DNA of 64,000 bases from Microbacterium sp. 67-17 (GTDB lineage Bacteria > Actinomycetota > Actinomycetes > Actinomycetales > Microbacteriaceae), in NCBI RefSeq assembly GCF_001898325.1, contig NZ_MKTR01000024.1, positions 1 through 64,000 on the forward strand, written 5' to 3'. The notes beneath the pieces were generated by a model. That model saw nothing but the letters and a program-made list of their open reading frames with translations. It searched no databases and was not told the origin of the DNA. How positions within the stretch are numbered: the stretch's first letter is position 1; each line of letters begins with the position of its first letter. Below are positions 1 to 8,763 of the stretch, piece after piece. The translations under genes and the position numbers were made by a program.

Positions 1-1
1 G

Positions 2-1579
2 TTCTTGGTCGTTCTCACTGACCATCGCACGATGGCTCACCCCGTCGCGGTCACGACGCCGCGGGCCCGAAAGACCACCACCCCGCGGGACTCCAGGCAG
101 ATCGACAGCATCACGGTCGCCCTGCCCGGCTCGCTCTCCAACCTGTACGTCGGGCAGGAGTCCGGCATCCTGAACTACTACATCGCCTCGATCGCGCAGG
201 AAGGTCTCGTCGCGATCGACGCCGACGGCGCCATCCAGCCGGCGCTCGCTGAGTCATGGTCGCAGCCGGATGACGTGACGTACGTCTACGAACTCCGTGA
301 TGACGCGACGTTCCAAGACGGCACCCCGGTCACCGCCGATGACGTCGTCTTCAGCCTCAACGAGGCTCGCGACGAAACGACCTCGCCGGGCCTTGCGTAT
401 TACATGACCAACGTCGAGTCGGTCGAAAAGACCGGAGACAGTGAGGTGACGGTCACCCTCGCCGAGCCGGATGCCGCTTTCGCGAAGAACATGAGCACCG
501 GTGGCGCCGCTTTCATCACGTCGAAGGCGTTCTGGGAAGCCAACGATGGAAACGTCGGCACGGCATCCTCGCTCCTGATGGGAACCGGCCCGTACAAGGT
601 CACCGAGTTCGCACCCGACTCCCACGTCACCTTCGAGCGCACCGACACGTGGTGGGGTGAGGAGCCCAAGGTCAAGAGCATCACGGTCAACTTCATTCCC
701 GACGAGTCGACCAGGCTCCTCGCAGCCCAGTCCGGCGACATCGACGTGGCGTTCAACGTTCCCCTCGCGCAGTCCACGCAGTGGGAGAACCTCGACACCA
801 TGCGGGTCGACTACATCAACGACCTGTCGTATGTGGGGCTCTACTTCAATACGTCGGTCGCCCCGTTCGATGACCCCAAGGTGCGCGAGGCCATTGCGCA
901 CGCCGTCGACCGCGATGCGTACGTCGACAAGCTGCTGCGGGGGCACGGCGAAGCCGCCACCGCGATCATGACCCCCGAGTCGCTCGCAGCCGTGTACTCC
1001 CCGGATGTCGCGCGCGAGAAGCTTGCCGAGATCCCGCAGTGGGACTTCGATCTGGATGCTGCCAAGGCGGCACTCGCAGAGTCGGGCTACCCCGACGGGT
1101 TCGAGACCGAGATCCTCACCCCGAACACCGGCCCGCAGCTGGGCACTGCGGCGCAGGCGCTGTCGCAGAACCTCGCCGAGATCGGCATCACACTGAACGT
1201 TCGCGAAGTGCCGATCGAGGAGTGGCTTGCGAGCCTGGATGCCTCCAGCGACTACGGCCTGAACATGATGTGGTACTTCTCGACGCTCGGCGACCCCGCC
1301 GAGATCCCCAGCTACCTGCTGGGCGCCGGCAACCCCGCCGCGTACGACAATCCCGAGATCATGTCGCTCCTGTCGGAGGTGGGCGCAGAATCCGACCCCA
1401 GCGCCCGCATCGACCTGCTCATCGAGGCTGAAACGCTGCAGGCCGAGGATGCCGTGAACATCCCGCTCTGGTGGGGTCAGTCCGCCACCGCGTTCGCCAA
1501 CGACCTCGGGATGAACGACTACAGCTCGTTTGCGTTCATCTCGTCGTGGCCGACGCAGCTCTACCGCGCGGCGCAGTAA
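2..1579 (+). CDS. Oligopeptide/dipeptide ABC transporter substrate-binding protein (5' end cut by window)
   Basis: Extracytoplasmic solute-binding protein of the SBP_bac_5 (DppA/OppA) family, which captures peptides or similar ligands for the membrane complex encoded next. The mature fold is visible from about IDSITVALPG onward. Typical family pieces follow: GLVAIDADGAIQPALAESW, the FQDGTPVTADDVVFSL motif, GTGPYKV, and the late DYINDLSYVGLYFNT region. The frame is open to the left edge, so the real start and signal peptide lie outside. No lipobox cysteine is seen in the first ~30 in-frame residues, which are basic and Pro/Thr-rich and unlike a normal lipoprotein linker, so an upstream frameshift is possible. 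It heads an operon with the two permeases and the ATPase. Ligand unknown. Confidence 0.85.
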   Translation, partial: FLVVLTDHRTMAHPVAVTTPRARKTTTPRDSRQIDSITVALPGSLSNLYVGQESGILNYYIASIAQEGLVAIDADGAIQPALAESWSQPDDVTYVYELRDDATFQDGTPVTADDVVFSLNEARDETTSPGLAYYMTNVESVEKTGDSEVTVTLAEPDAAFAKNMSTGGAAFITSKAFWEANDGNVGTASSLLMGTGPYKVTEFAPDSHVTFERTDTWWGEEPKVKSITVNFIPDESTRLLAAQSGDIDVAFNVPLAQSTQWENLDTMRVDYINDLSYVGLYFNTSVAPFDDPKVREAIAHAVDRDAYVDKLLRGHGEAATAIMTPESLAAVYSPDVAREKLAEIPQWDFDLDAAKAALAESGYPDGFETEILTPNTGPQLGTAAQALSQNLAEIGITLNVREVPIEEWLASLDASSDYGLNMMWYFSTLGDPAEIPSYLLGAGNPAAYDNPEIMSLLSEVGAESDPSARIDLLIEAETLQAEDAVNIPLWWGQSATAFANDLGMNDYSSFAFISSWPTQLYRAAQ

Positions 1580-1598
1580 CACCGACGGAACCACCACT

Positions 1599-2594
1599 GT
1601 GACAACAGGTTCACCCCTCCGGGCACGCGCCCCGCGATCACGGCCGCTTGGCCGCATGCTCGCGGTGCGCGTGCTCGGCATGCTCGGCGTGCTGCTGGTT
1701 CTCTCCTTCATCGTCTTCTCGCTGATGTATTTGGCGCCGGGCGACATCGTGAAGAACCTGCTCGGCAATCGGCCGTCTTCGCCGGATGCGGTGGCAGCCA
1801 TCCGCGCCCAGTACCACCTCGATGACCCGTTCCTCGTGCAGTATGTGCGATGGTTGGGGGGTTTCGTCACCGGGGACCTCGGCGAGTCGATCCGGTTGCA
1901 GACGTCGGTTGCCGACGCGATCTCTTCCCGCGTGGGGCTCACCGCGGCACTCTGCGGGATAGCGTTCGTCATCGCCCTCGTGGTGGCCATCCCGCTTGGG
2001 GTGCGCAGCGCCGTGCGGGCAGGCGGGGCATCCGACCGCACAGCCAGCGCCCTCGCGGTCGTCGGACTCAGCGCACCCACGTTCGCCGTCGGTCTGCTGC
2101 TCCTCTACGTCTTCGCTTACTACCTTCCGGTCTTCCCGGTCTACGGGGCAGGCTCGGGCGGGCTCGACACACTCTGGCACCTCGTGCTCCCCGCGATAAC
2201 CCTCGCCCTGGGCCTCGGTGCCATCATCCTGAAACTGACGCGCACCGCGATGCTGCGCGAACTCGAGGCCGACTACGTCACCTCGGCGCGCGCTCGCGGC
2301 CTGTCGGAACGCAGCGTCCAGCGCATCGCGCTGCGCAACGCGGCGATCCCGATCGTGACCGGCGCGAGCCTGGTGCTGACCTTCCTGGTCGGCGGAACGG
2401 TGCTGGCCGAGACAACCTTCGCGCTGCCGGGCCTGGGCACCCTGCTGCAGGACTCCGTGCTGTTCAAGGACATCGCCGTCGTACAGTCGCTCACACTCCT
2501 GGTCGCGATCGTCATCGCGGTCATCGCGCTCCTGGCCGACATCGCCTACATCCTGCTCGACCCGCGGGTACGCGAACGGGGGGTGCCCGCATGA
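1599..2594 (+). CDS. Oligopeptide/dipeptide ABC transporter permease (DppB/OppB type)
   Basis: Integral membrane subunit of the peptide importer. The N-terminal segment MLAVRVLGMLGVLLVLSF is the usual first helix of DppB proteins, followed by the extracytoplasmic loop with YHLDDPFLVQYVRWL and GDLGESIR. The EAA loop that contacts the ATPase is seen near ADYVTSARARGLSE. The GTG at 1599, 19 bases after the binding-protein stop, was chosen because it follows a weak GGAA; the ATG at 1656 is an alternative that starts directly at the first helix. The 3' end overlaps the next permease by ATGA, implying translational coupling. Confidence 0.88.
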   Translation: MTTGSPLRARAPRSRPLGRMLAVRVLGMLGVLLVLSFIVFSLMYLAPGDIVKNLLGNRPSSPDAVAAIRAQYHLDDPFLVQYVRWLGGFVTGDLGESIRLQTSVADAISSRVGLTAALCGIAFVIALVVAIPLGVRSAVRAGGASDRTASALAVVGLSAPTFAVGLLLLYVFAYYLPVFPVYGAGSGGLDTLWHLVLPAITLALGLGAIILKLTRTAMLRELEADYVTSARARGLSERSVQRIALRNAAIPIVTGASLVLTFLVGGTVLAETTFALPGLGTLLQDSVLFKDIAVVQSLTLLVAIVIAVIALLADIAYILLDPRVRERGVPA

Positions 2595-3448
2595 CCGCGG
2601 CCATCGAACTCATGACATCGCCGACCCGTCGGCGCAGGCGGATGCCGATTCTCATCCTCCTGTCGGTGGGGCTCATTGCTCTCGTCGTGCTGGCGGCCGT
2701 CCTCGGCCCGCTGCTGTTCCCCGATGCGATGCGCCAAGACATCCTCTCCGCGCTCCTGGCGCCGGGTCAGGACGGGCATCTCCTCGGCACCGACGAGCTC
2801 GGCCGCGACGTGTTCGCCATGACAGTCGCGGGCACCGCGTCGGCCCTGGTCGGACCGGTGTGTGTCGCCCTCGGATCGATGTTGCTGGGCATCCTGCTCG
2901 GCACTCTCGCGGGTTACGAACGCGGCTGGCTCGACTTCTTCATCAGCCGCTGGACCGACCTGCTGCTGGCACTTCCGGTGCTGCTGGCCGCGATCGTCGT
3001 CGCCGGTGTGTTCGGGGGCGGGTACTGGGTCACGGTGGTGTTGCTGATCGCGCTGTTCTCGCCCTCCGACATCCGGATCGTGCGTGCCGGCGTGCTCGAG
3101 CAGTCGGCCCGGCCCTACATCGAAGCGGCCCAGATGCTCTCACTCTCACGGTGGCGCGTGATGTTCCGCCACATCCTGCCGAACGTGTCGACCCTGGTGA
3201 TCACGAACGCGATGCTCAACGTCGCCTTCGCGATCGTCGCGTTCTCGTCGCTGTCGTTCCTCGGCGTCGGCGTCCCGCCCGGGACGGCCGACTGGGGCCG
3301 GCAGCTCACCGACAACCGGGCGATCATGTTCGACAATCCCGCGGCCGTCCTCGTGCCTGCGGCGTTGATCATCCTCGTCGCGTGCGCCGTGAACCTCGTC
3401 GGTGACTGGGTCGGGCAGCGCCTCTCGCAGGTAGGAGAAGAGGCATGA
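2591..3448 (+). CDS. Oligopeptide/dipeptide ABC transporter permease (DppC/OppC type)
   Basis: Second membrane subunit of the importer. After a short basic N-terminus (TRRRRR) there is a hydrophobic helix, then the DppC hallmark GHLLGTDELGRDVFA. Further helices follow, with an EAA loop around PYIEAAQMLSLSRWRVMFRH and the C-terminal VGVPPGTADWGRQL motif. It is 285 residues, the usual length. The ATG overlaps the upstream stop (ATGA), and its own stop overlaps the ATPase start in the same way, so the genes form one translational unit. Confidence 0.88.
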   Translation: MTAAIELMTSPTRRRRRMPILILLSVGLIALVVLAAVLGPLLFPDAMRQDILSALLAPGQDGHLLGTDELGRDVFAMTVAGTASALVGPVCVALGSMLLGILLGTLAGYERGWLDFFISRWTDLLLALPVLLAAIVVAGVFGGGYWVTVVLLIALFSPSDIRIVRAGVLEQSARPYIEAAQMLSLSRWRVMFRHILPNVSTLVITNAMLNVAFAIVAFSSLSFLGVGVPPGTADWGRQLTDNRAIMFDNPAAVLVPAALIILVACAVNLVGDWVGQRLSQVGEEA

Positions 3449-5013
3449 CCGGCGTGCAGATTCACGGGCTCACCGTGCGTGGACCACAGGGCGTCATGGT
3501 CGAGCCGTTCGACGCGACCATCGCTCCGGGCCGGACCCTGGCCATCATCGGAGAGTCCGGATCGGGCAAGACCCTCAGCGCGAAGAGTCTCATCGGCCTC
3601 CTGCCCCGTGGCTTCCGCGCCGCGGGAACGGCCGTCGTCGGTGACAGCACGCTTGCCCTGGATGCCGCACCGGCGGCGTGGACGTCGGTGCGCGGGTCGA
3701 CCGTCGCGCTTCTGCTACAGGACCCGTTCACGAGCCTCTCGCCCGTCCACCGGTGCGGCGATCAGATCGCGTGGACGCTGCGGGCGGCATCCGATCGGCG
3801 GATCGCGGCATCCGACCTCGCCCGCGAGGTGGCCGCGCGGCTGGCTGAGGTGAAGCTTCCCGAACGTGTCGCGCGGGCCTTCCCGCATCAGCTCTCGGGC
3901 GGGATGCGGCAGCGGGTCGCCATCGCGGCGGCGCTGGCCGCTGACCCCAAGCTCCTCATCGCCGATGAGCCGACCACTGCGCTTGACGCATCGAACCAGG
4001 CCGAGATCCTCGACCTGCTGCGCGCAGTGCAGTCGCGTCGGGACCTGTCGGTGATCCTGATCTCGCACGACCTTGGGCTCGTGCGCGGACGTACCGACGA
4101 CGTCCTGGTCATGCAGCATGGCGTCATCGTCGAGCGTGGCGCGACCGGCGATGTGCTCTCTGCTCCGAAGCATCCGTACACTCGCGCGCTCATCGACGCG
4201 GACCCCGTCCTCGCCCCGCCGCGTGAAGCTCCGGCACCTGCCGTCGAGGAGACCCCGACCCTCGTGCAGGCAACGGGCGTGACGAAGCACTTCGGGCAGC
4301 GCACCGTGCTGGATGGTGTCGACCTGCGCATCGGCGAAGGCGAAATCGTCGGCGTGGTCGGAGAGTCCGGGTCGGGCAAGTCGACGCTCGCTCGCTGCAT
4401 CGCGGGGCTCGAGCGCGAAGACGGCGGAGTCATCTCCTTTGGCGGCACAGACCTAACCCCAGGACGCCGCTCGCGCACACCCGCGCAGATGCAGATCGTG
4501 TTCCAAGACCCGTACTCGTCGCTGAACCCCATGATGTCGATCGGGTCGATCCTTCGAGAGGCGCTCGCGGTCGCACACCGCCCGGCATCCGATGTCGCCG
4601 TGCTGCTCGAGACCGTCGGGCTTCCCACCGACTTCGCCGGCAAGCGACCGGCCGAGCTGTCGGGCGGCCAGCGGCAACGCGTCGCCATCGCGCGCGCCCT
4701 GGCGCCGAGGCCGAGGCTGCTCATTTGCGACGAGTCGGTCTCAGCGCTCGATGTCTCGGTGCAAGCCCAGATCCTGACGCTGTTGACGGCGCTCCGCGAC
4801 GACCTCGGCATTTCGCTGCTGTTCATCTCGCACGACCTGGCAGTCGTGCGACTGCTCGCCGACTCGGTCACTGTGCTCTGGGACGGCCGCGTGATCGAGA
4901 GCGGACCGTGCGAACAGGTGCTCACCGAGCCTCGCCACGAATACACCCGGATGCTGGTTGCTGCCGCGCACCGCGAAAACACGTCGGTGAGTGCCGGCGA
5001 GAGAGAAGACTGA
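3445..5013 (+). CDS. Dipeptide/oligopeptide ABC transporter ATP-binding protein with two fused NBDs (DppD-DppF type)
   Basis: Cytoplasmic ATPase that powers the importer. Two complete nucleotide-binding domains lie in tandem. NBD1 has Walker A GESGSGKTLS, signature LSGGMRQRV and Walker B LLIADEPTTALD. NBD2, starting near residue 275, has [19 protein letters not shown] and LLICDESVSALD. Each domain is followed by the C-terminal extension with HPYTRAL or HEYTRML typical of OppD/OppF. Fusion of DppD and DppF into one ~520-residue chain is common in Actinobacteria, so no separate second ATPase is needed. The ATG overlaps the previous stop. Confidence 0.9.
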   Translation: MTGVQIHGLTVRGPQGVMVEPFDATIAPGRTLAIIGESGSGKTLSAKSLIGLLPRGFRAAGTAVVGDSTLALDAAPAAWTSVRGSTVALLLQDPFTSLSPVHRCGDQIAWTLRAASDRRIAASDLAREVAARLAEVKLPERVARAFPHQLSGGMRQRVAIAAALAADPKLLIADEPTTALDASNQAEILDLLRAVQSRRDLSVILISHDLGLVRGRTDDVLVMQHGVIVERGATGDVLSAPKHPYTRALIDADPVLAPPREAPAPAVEETPTLVQATGVTKHFGQRTVLDGVDLRIGEGEIVGVVGESGSGKSTLARCIAGLEREDGGVISFGGTDLTPGRRSRTPAQMQIVFQDPYSSLNPMMSIGSILREALAVAHRPASDVAVLLETVGLPTDFAGKRPAELSGGQRQRVAIARALAPRPRLLICDESVSALDVSVQAQILTLLTALRDDLGISLLFISHDLAVVRLLADSVTVLWDGRVIESGPCEQVLTEPRHEYTRMLVAAAHRENTSVSAGERED

Positions 5014-5014
5014 C

Positions 5015-6103
5015 GTGCAATCGATCGAACCGGTGCTCGCGGAAGGCGCAGACGCTGTAGCCGCGGTCCTGGATGCCGGCCTCGCTGACGCTCTGGGTGA
5101 TGAGCGCGCCGCGCACTGGCGCATCGAGCGCGCCGGGTACCGCCCGACTGTGCACACGCTCGGGCACGGTTCCGGCATCCTGGCTGCCGCCCTCACCTCG
5201 GGTCGTCCCGCAACGGCCGCGACGAAGATCATCGACCTCTGGACCTCGCCGGACGCCCCGGATGACGCCGCCGATCGCCTCCTCACGCGCGTGATCACCG
5301 CTGCGGCAGAGCGCGGCGATGCCGCCGTGAAGTGGGAGGTTCCTGAGGGCGCTGCCGTGCCCGAGTCGGCTTCGGCACACGGCTTCACGCCCCTGCGCGC
5401 CCCGTGGGGCGCCGTGGGGACCGAGGGTGCCAACGGCCTCGTGCGGTGGCTGGTCCCGATCGAGCACGCGGAGCCCGGGTACTACGGGCAGACGACGCTC
5501 TTCACCTGTGGGGCGGTGGCTGGCCTCATCGCCACCGAGCGCTTCGGCAGTCCCGGGTTCGCGGGCCAGGGTGTGTCCGATCGTGATCTCGAGATCGACT
5601 TCTGGCGTCGTGCCAGCAACTATCCGGCGTGCGAACCGATCGGGCTGGCCGTCACGGTGCAGGAGCATGTCGGCCCTCGCGGCGCGGTTGAGGTGACACT
5701 GGACCACCCGGGCCCCGTTCTGCTCGAGGAGTTCGCCGGCTTCGACTACGACTTTCGTGCGGAGTTGCAGCAGGAGTCGCGCAAGCGCGCGGCAGATCTC
5801 GGCATCCGGGTCGACACCACACGCATCGCGATGACCGAGGTTGCGGCGCGGGTGGCCGCGGGCGAGCAGGCCCTGCTTCTCATCGACGAGGCGCCGATGC
5901 ACGCCGACCCCGGCCCTCACTGGATCGTTGCCCACGGTGCTGCCGGGCCCTACGTAATCGTCGAGGACCCGTGGGTGAACACGGCGACGGGGGAGACCTG
6001 GGTCGACACGCATGACCTTCCGATCCACGTCGATGACCTGGAGCGCCTGGTCGCCTGGGGCCCGGAGGGTTATCGCGGCGTCATCTTCCTGTCGCCGCGC
6101 TGA
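5015..6103 (+). CDS. C39-like cysteine peptidase with an N-terminal GNAT-like domain, last gene of the peptide-importer operon
   Basis: The C-terminal half (about residues 155-362) shows the papain-like C39 pattern. A Gln lies six residues before the nucleophile (Q159, C165 in QTTLFTCGAV), the catalytic His is in PGPHWIVAHG (H302), and an Asp follows in VIVEDPW (D318). The first ~150 residues resemble a GNAT fold (strand KIIDLWTSP, helix AADRLLTRVITAAAERG, late AHGFTPLRAP) but lack a clear R/QxxGxG acetyl-CoA loop. There is no signal peptide, so it probably acts in the cytoplasm on imported material. The GTG start at 5015 is one base after the ATPase stop and follows GAGAGAAG. The family placement is from motifs; the substrate is unknown. 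Confidence 0.7.
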   Translation: MQSIEPVLAEGADAVAAVLDAGLADALGDERAAHWRIERAGYRPTVHTLGHGSGILAAALTSGRPATAATKIIDLWTSPDAPDDAADRLLTRVITAAAERGDAAVKWEVPEGAAVPESASAHGFTPLRAPWGAVGTEGANGLVRWLVPIEHAEPGYYGQTTLFTCGAVAGLIATERFGSPGFAGQGVSDRDLEIDFWRRASNYPACEPIGLAVTVQEHVGPRGAVEVTLDHPGPVLLEEFAGFDYDFRAELQQESRKRAADLGIRVDTTRIAMTEVAARVAAGEQALLLIDEAPMHADPGPHWIVAHGAAGPYVIVEDPWVNTATGETWVDTHDLPIHVDDLERLVAWGPEGYRGVIFLSPR

Positions 6104-6111
6104 GTCGACGG

Positions 6112-6183
6112 CCCGATTGCAGGAGGGATGGCGACTTTCGCCGCCGCGAGCGGCGTCGAAAGCCATCTGATCCTGCAATCGGG
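6112..6183. terminator. Long imperfect hairpin after the importer operon
   Basis: Outer arms CCCGATTGCAGGA (6112-6124) and TCCTGCAATCGGG (6171-6183) pair perfectly over 13 bp. Inside, GATGGC/GCCATC, TTTCG/CGAAA and CGCCG/CGGCG pair with small bulges, so nearly the whole 72 nt folds. There is no T-tract, and the stem is longer than a normal terminator. It could end the operon or be a dispersed palindromic element. Confidence 0.6.
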
Positions 6184-6235
6184 ACCGTCACCCGCGGGGC
6201 TGCGCGGAGCCGGGGCGGATGTCCGGGGTCGCGAA

Positions 6236-6241
6236 TAGACT
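6236..6241 (+). promoter_or_regulatory. -10 box of pcrA, near-leaderless
   Basis: TAGACT ends 9 nt before the pcrA ATG at 6251, and no Shine-Dalgarno lies between. This is the arrangement of actinobacterial leaderless or very short-leader transcripts. Confidence 0.45.
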
Positions 6242-6250
6242 TGCGGGGTT

Positions 6251-8638
6251 ATGAATGTGGTGGATGACGAGCTTCTGACCGGCCTGAATCCGCCGCAGCG
6301 TGAGGCGGTTCTGTACCGGGGTCCGGCGCTGTTGATCGTCGCGGGCGCGGGGTCTGGCAAGACCCGGGTGCTCACTCACCGGATCGCGTCGCTGCTGCGC
6401 GGCGGCGAGGCCTACCCGAGTCAGATCCTCGCGATCACGTTCACTAACAAGGCTGCCGGTGAGATGCGCGAACGCGTCGAGCAGCTCGTCGGGGAACGCG
6501 GACGCGGCATGTGGATCTCGACCTTCCACTCCGCATGCGTGCGGATCCTGCGGCGCGAGGCCGAGCAGTTCGGGTTCACGAAGGCGTTCACGATCTACGA
6601 CTCCGGCGACTCCCGCGCGCTCATCAAGCGCCTCGTCAAAGAGCACGAAGCCGACGCACTCGGGCTGACCCCCGCCGGTGTGCAGGGACGGATCTCCAAG
6701 CTCAAGAACGAGCTCGCGGATGCCGAGTCCTTTGCGCGACAGGCGAACATGAGCGATCCCGCCGAGCGCCTCTTCGTCGAGATCTTCGGCGACTATCAGC
6801 GAGCCTTGCAGCGCGCCAATGCGTTCGACTTCGACGACTTGATCGCCCAGACCGTCTATCTGTTCCGGGCGTTCCCCCAGGTGGCGGATGTCTACCGCCG
6901 CCGCTTTCGGCATGTCCTCGTCGATGAGTACCAGGACACCAACCACGCCCAGTACGCGCTGATCCACGAGCTCACACGTCCCGTCACGGGAGCTGCTGCC
7001 GAGCCGTATTCCGTCGGCGGAATGATGATCTTCGAGCCCGAGGAGGCTCCCGAACTCGAGGGAGCCTCCCTCACGGTCGTCGGTGACTCAGACCAGTCGA
7101 TCTACGCGTTCCGCGGCGCCGACATCCGTAACATCAGCGAGTTCGAGCGCGACTTCCCGGGGGCAAAGGTCGTGCTCCTGGAACAGAACTACCGGTCGAC
7201 ACAGAACATCCTCTCGGCGGCGAACGCCGTCATCGGCAACAACTTCGACCGCAAAGACAAGAAGCTGTGGACCGATGTCGGAGCCGGCGATCCGATCGTC
7301 GGTTTCACCGGCTACTCCCAACACGACGAGGCCCAATTCGTCGCCGATGAGATCGAGGCCCTCCACCGTCGCGGCGTCGAGTACGGCCAGATGGCAGTCT
7401 TCTACCGCACCAACTCCCAGTCCCGTGCGCTGGAAGAGATCTTCATCCGCTCGGCTGTGCCCTACAAGATCATGGGCGGCACCAAGTTCTACGAGCGCGC
7501 CGAGATCAAAGATGCCCTTGCGTACCTGGTCGCTGTCGCCAACCCCGCCGACGAAATGGCGGTGCGCCGCATCCTGAACAAGCCGCGGCGCGGCATCGGC
7601 GACGTGACCGAAACGGCGATCGCCCGGTACGCGGCAGACCAGCAGATCACGTTCCGCGATGCCCTCGCCAACGCCTCGGCCCTCGGCGTCGGACCGAAGA
7701 TCCAAGCCGCGATCGTGCAGCTGGATGCCGTGCTCGCCGAGGCCAGCGCGCTGATGCTTCCATCCTCGGGCGAGCTCCCGCCGCCGACCACCGTGGCCGA
7801 GGGCCTGCAGCTGCTTCTGAACAAGTCGGGCTACCTCGACGTCCTGCGCGCCTCCCGCGATCCGCAGGACGAAGCGCGCGTCGAGAACCTCGACGAACTC
7901 GTCGCCGTCACTCGTGAGTTCGCCCGCAACAACCCTGACGGCACGATCATCGACTTTCTGACCGAGGTCGCCCTCGTCGCGGATGCCGACGACCTCGACG
8001 ATGCCAGCGGGTCGGTGTCGCTCATGACGATGCACACCGCGAAGGGCCTGGAGTACGACACCGTGTTCATCACGGGTGTTGAAGAAGACCTCATCCCGCA
8101 CCGCATCTCGGCCGGGGAACCGGGCGGGCCGCAGGAAGAGCGGCGTCTGTTCTACGTCGGCGTCACGCGTGCTCGAGCGCGGCTCTACCTCACGCTCGCC
8201 ATGACCCGTGCGCAGTTCGGTGAGGTGTCGGTCGCGATGCCCAGCCGCTTCCTGCAAGAGATCCCCGCGACACTCATCGACTGGCGCCAGTCTCCCGGCG
8301 ATGTGAACTCCCGCGGGGGTTCGCAGTCCCGCGCCCTCAACGCGCGGCCCGGGCGGTCTGGCGCGGGGGGAGGCTTCGGGGGATCGGGCCGTTACGGCGA
8401 CGCGCTCGTGCCGAAGTCGACCTCGATCGACAAGTTCGCCAACCGCATCCCCGCGAAGGTCCGCGACAACGGCGACATGGAGCTCGCGCCAGGCGACCGC
8501 ATCCGTCACGATGACTTCGGCGAGGGTCGAGTGGATGCCGTCACCGGCGAGGGTGCGAAGCGCGTCGCGCATGTTCGGTTCGATACCGCCGGAGCCAAGA
8601 AGCTCCTGATCAAGATCGCCCCGATCGAGAAGCTCTGA
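6251..8638 (+). CDS. pcrA: ATP-dependent DNA helicase PcrA/UvrD
   Basis: Superfamily 1A 3'-5' helicase acting in repair and in removal of proteins from DNA. All motifs are visible: Walker A AGAGSGKTRVL near residue 35, ITFTNKAAGEM, motif II VDEYQDTNHAQY, GDSDQSIYAFRGAD (III), QNYRST (IV), TMHTAKGLEYD (V) and FYVGVTRARARL (VI). The C-terminal ~60 residues contain the Tudor-like GDRIRHDDFGEGRV module found in Gram-positive PcrA, which contacts RNA polymerase. At 795 residues it is slightly longer than Bacillus PcrA. In Mycobacterium the orthologue (Rv0949) sits beside sucCD, as here apart from inserted genes. Confidence 0.95.
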   Translation: MNVVDDELLTGLNPPQREAVLYRGPALLIVAGAGSGKTRVLTHRIASLLRGGEAYPSQILAITFTNKAAGEMRERVEQLVGERGRGMWISTFHSACVRILRREAEQFGFTKAFTIYDSGDSRALIKRLVKEHEADALGLTPAGVQGRISKLKNELADAESFARQANMSDPAERLFVEIFGDYQRALQRANAFDFDDLIAQTVYLFRAFPQVADVYRRRFRHVLVDEYQDTNHAQYALIHELTRPVTGAAAEPYSVGGMMIFEPEEAPELEGASLTVVGDSDQSIYAFRGADIRNISEFERDFPGAKVVLLEQNYRSTQNILSAANAVIGNNFDRKDKKLWTDVGAGDPIVGFTGYSQHDEAQFVADEIEALHRRGVEYGQMAVFYRTNSQSRALEEIFIRSAVPYKIMGGTKFYERAEIKDALAYLVAVANPADEMAVRRILNKPRRGIGDVTETAIARYAADQQITFRDALANASALGVGPKIQAAIVQLDAVLAEASALMLPSSGELPPPTTVAEGLQLLLNKSGYLDVLRASRDPQDEARVENLDELVAVTREFARNNPDGTIIDFLTEVALVADADDLDDASGSVSLMTMHTAKGLEYDTVFITGVEEDLIPHRISAGEPGGPQEERRLFYVGVTRARARLYLTLAMTRAQFGEVSVAMPSRFLQEIPATLIDWRQSPGDVNSRGGSQSRALNARPGRSGAGGGFGGSGRYGDALVPKSTSIDKFANRIPAKVRDNGDMELAPGDRIRHDDFGEGRVDAVTGEGAKRVAHVRFDTAGAKKLLIKIAPIEKL

Positions 8639-8763
8639 GAGTCGCGCGCCAGGACTTTCGCCCCTGAGCGGCGACGGCGGCCGAGCGTACGATCGCGATG
8701 ACGGCGTGAGCGAGGGCGCACCAGCGCCCAGGGCAGGTCAGGTCCGCTGGCAGAAGGAGGCTC

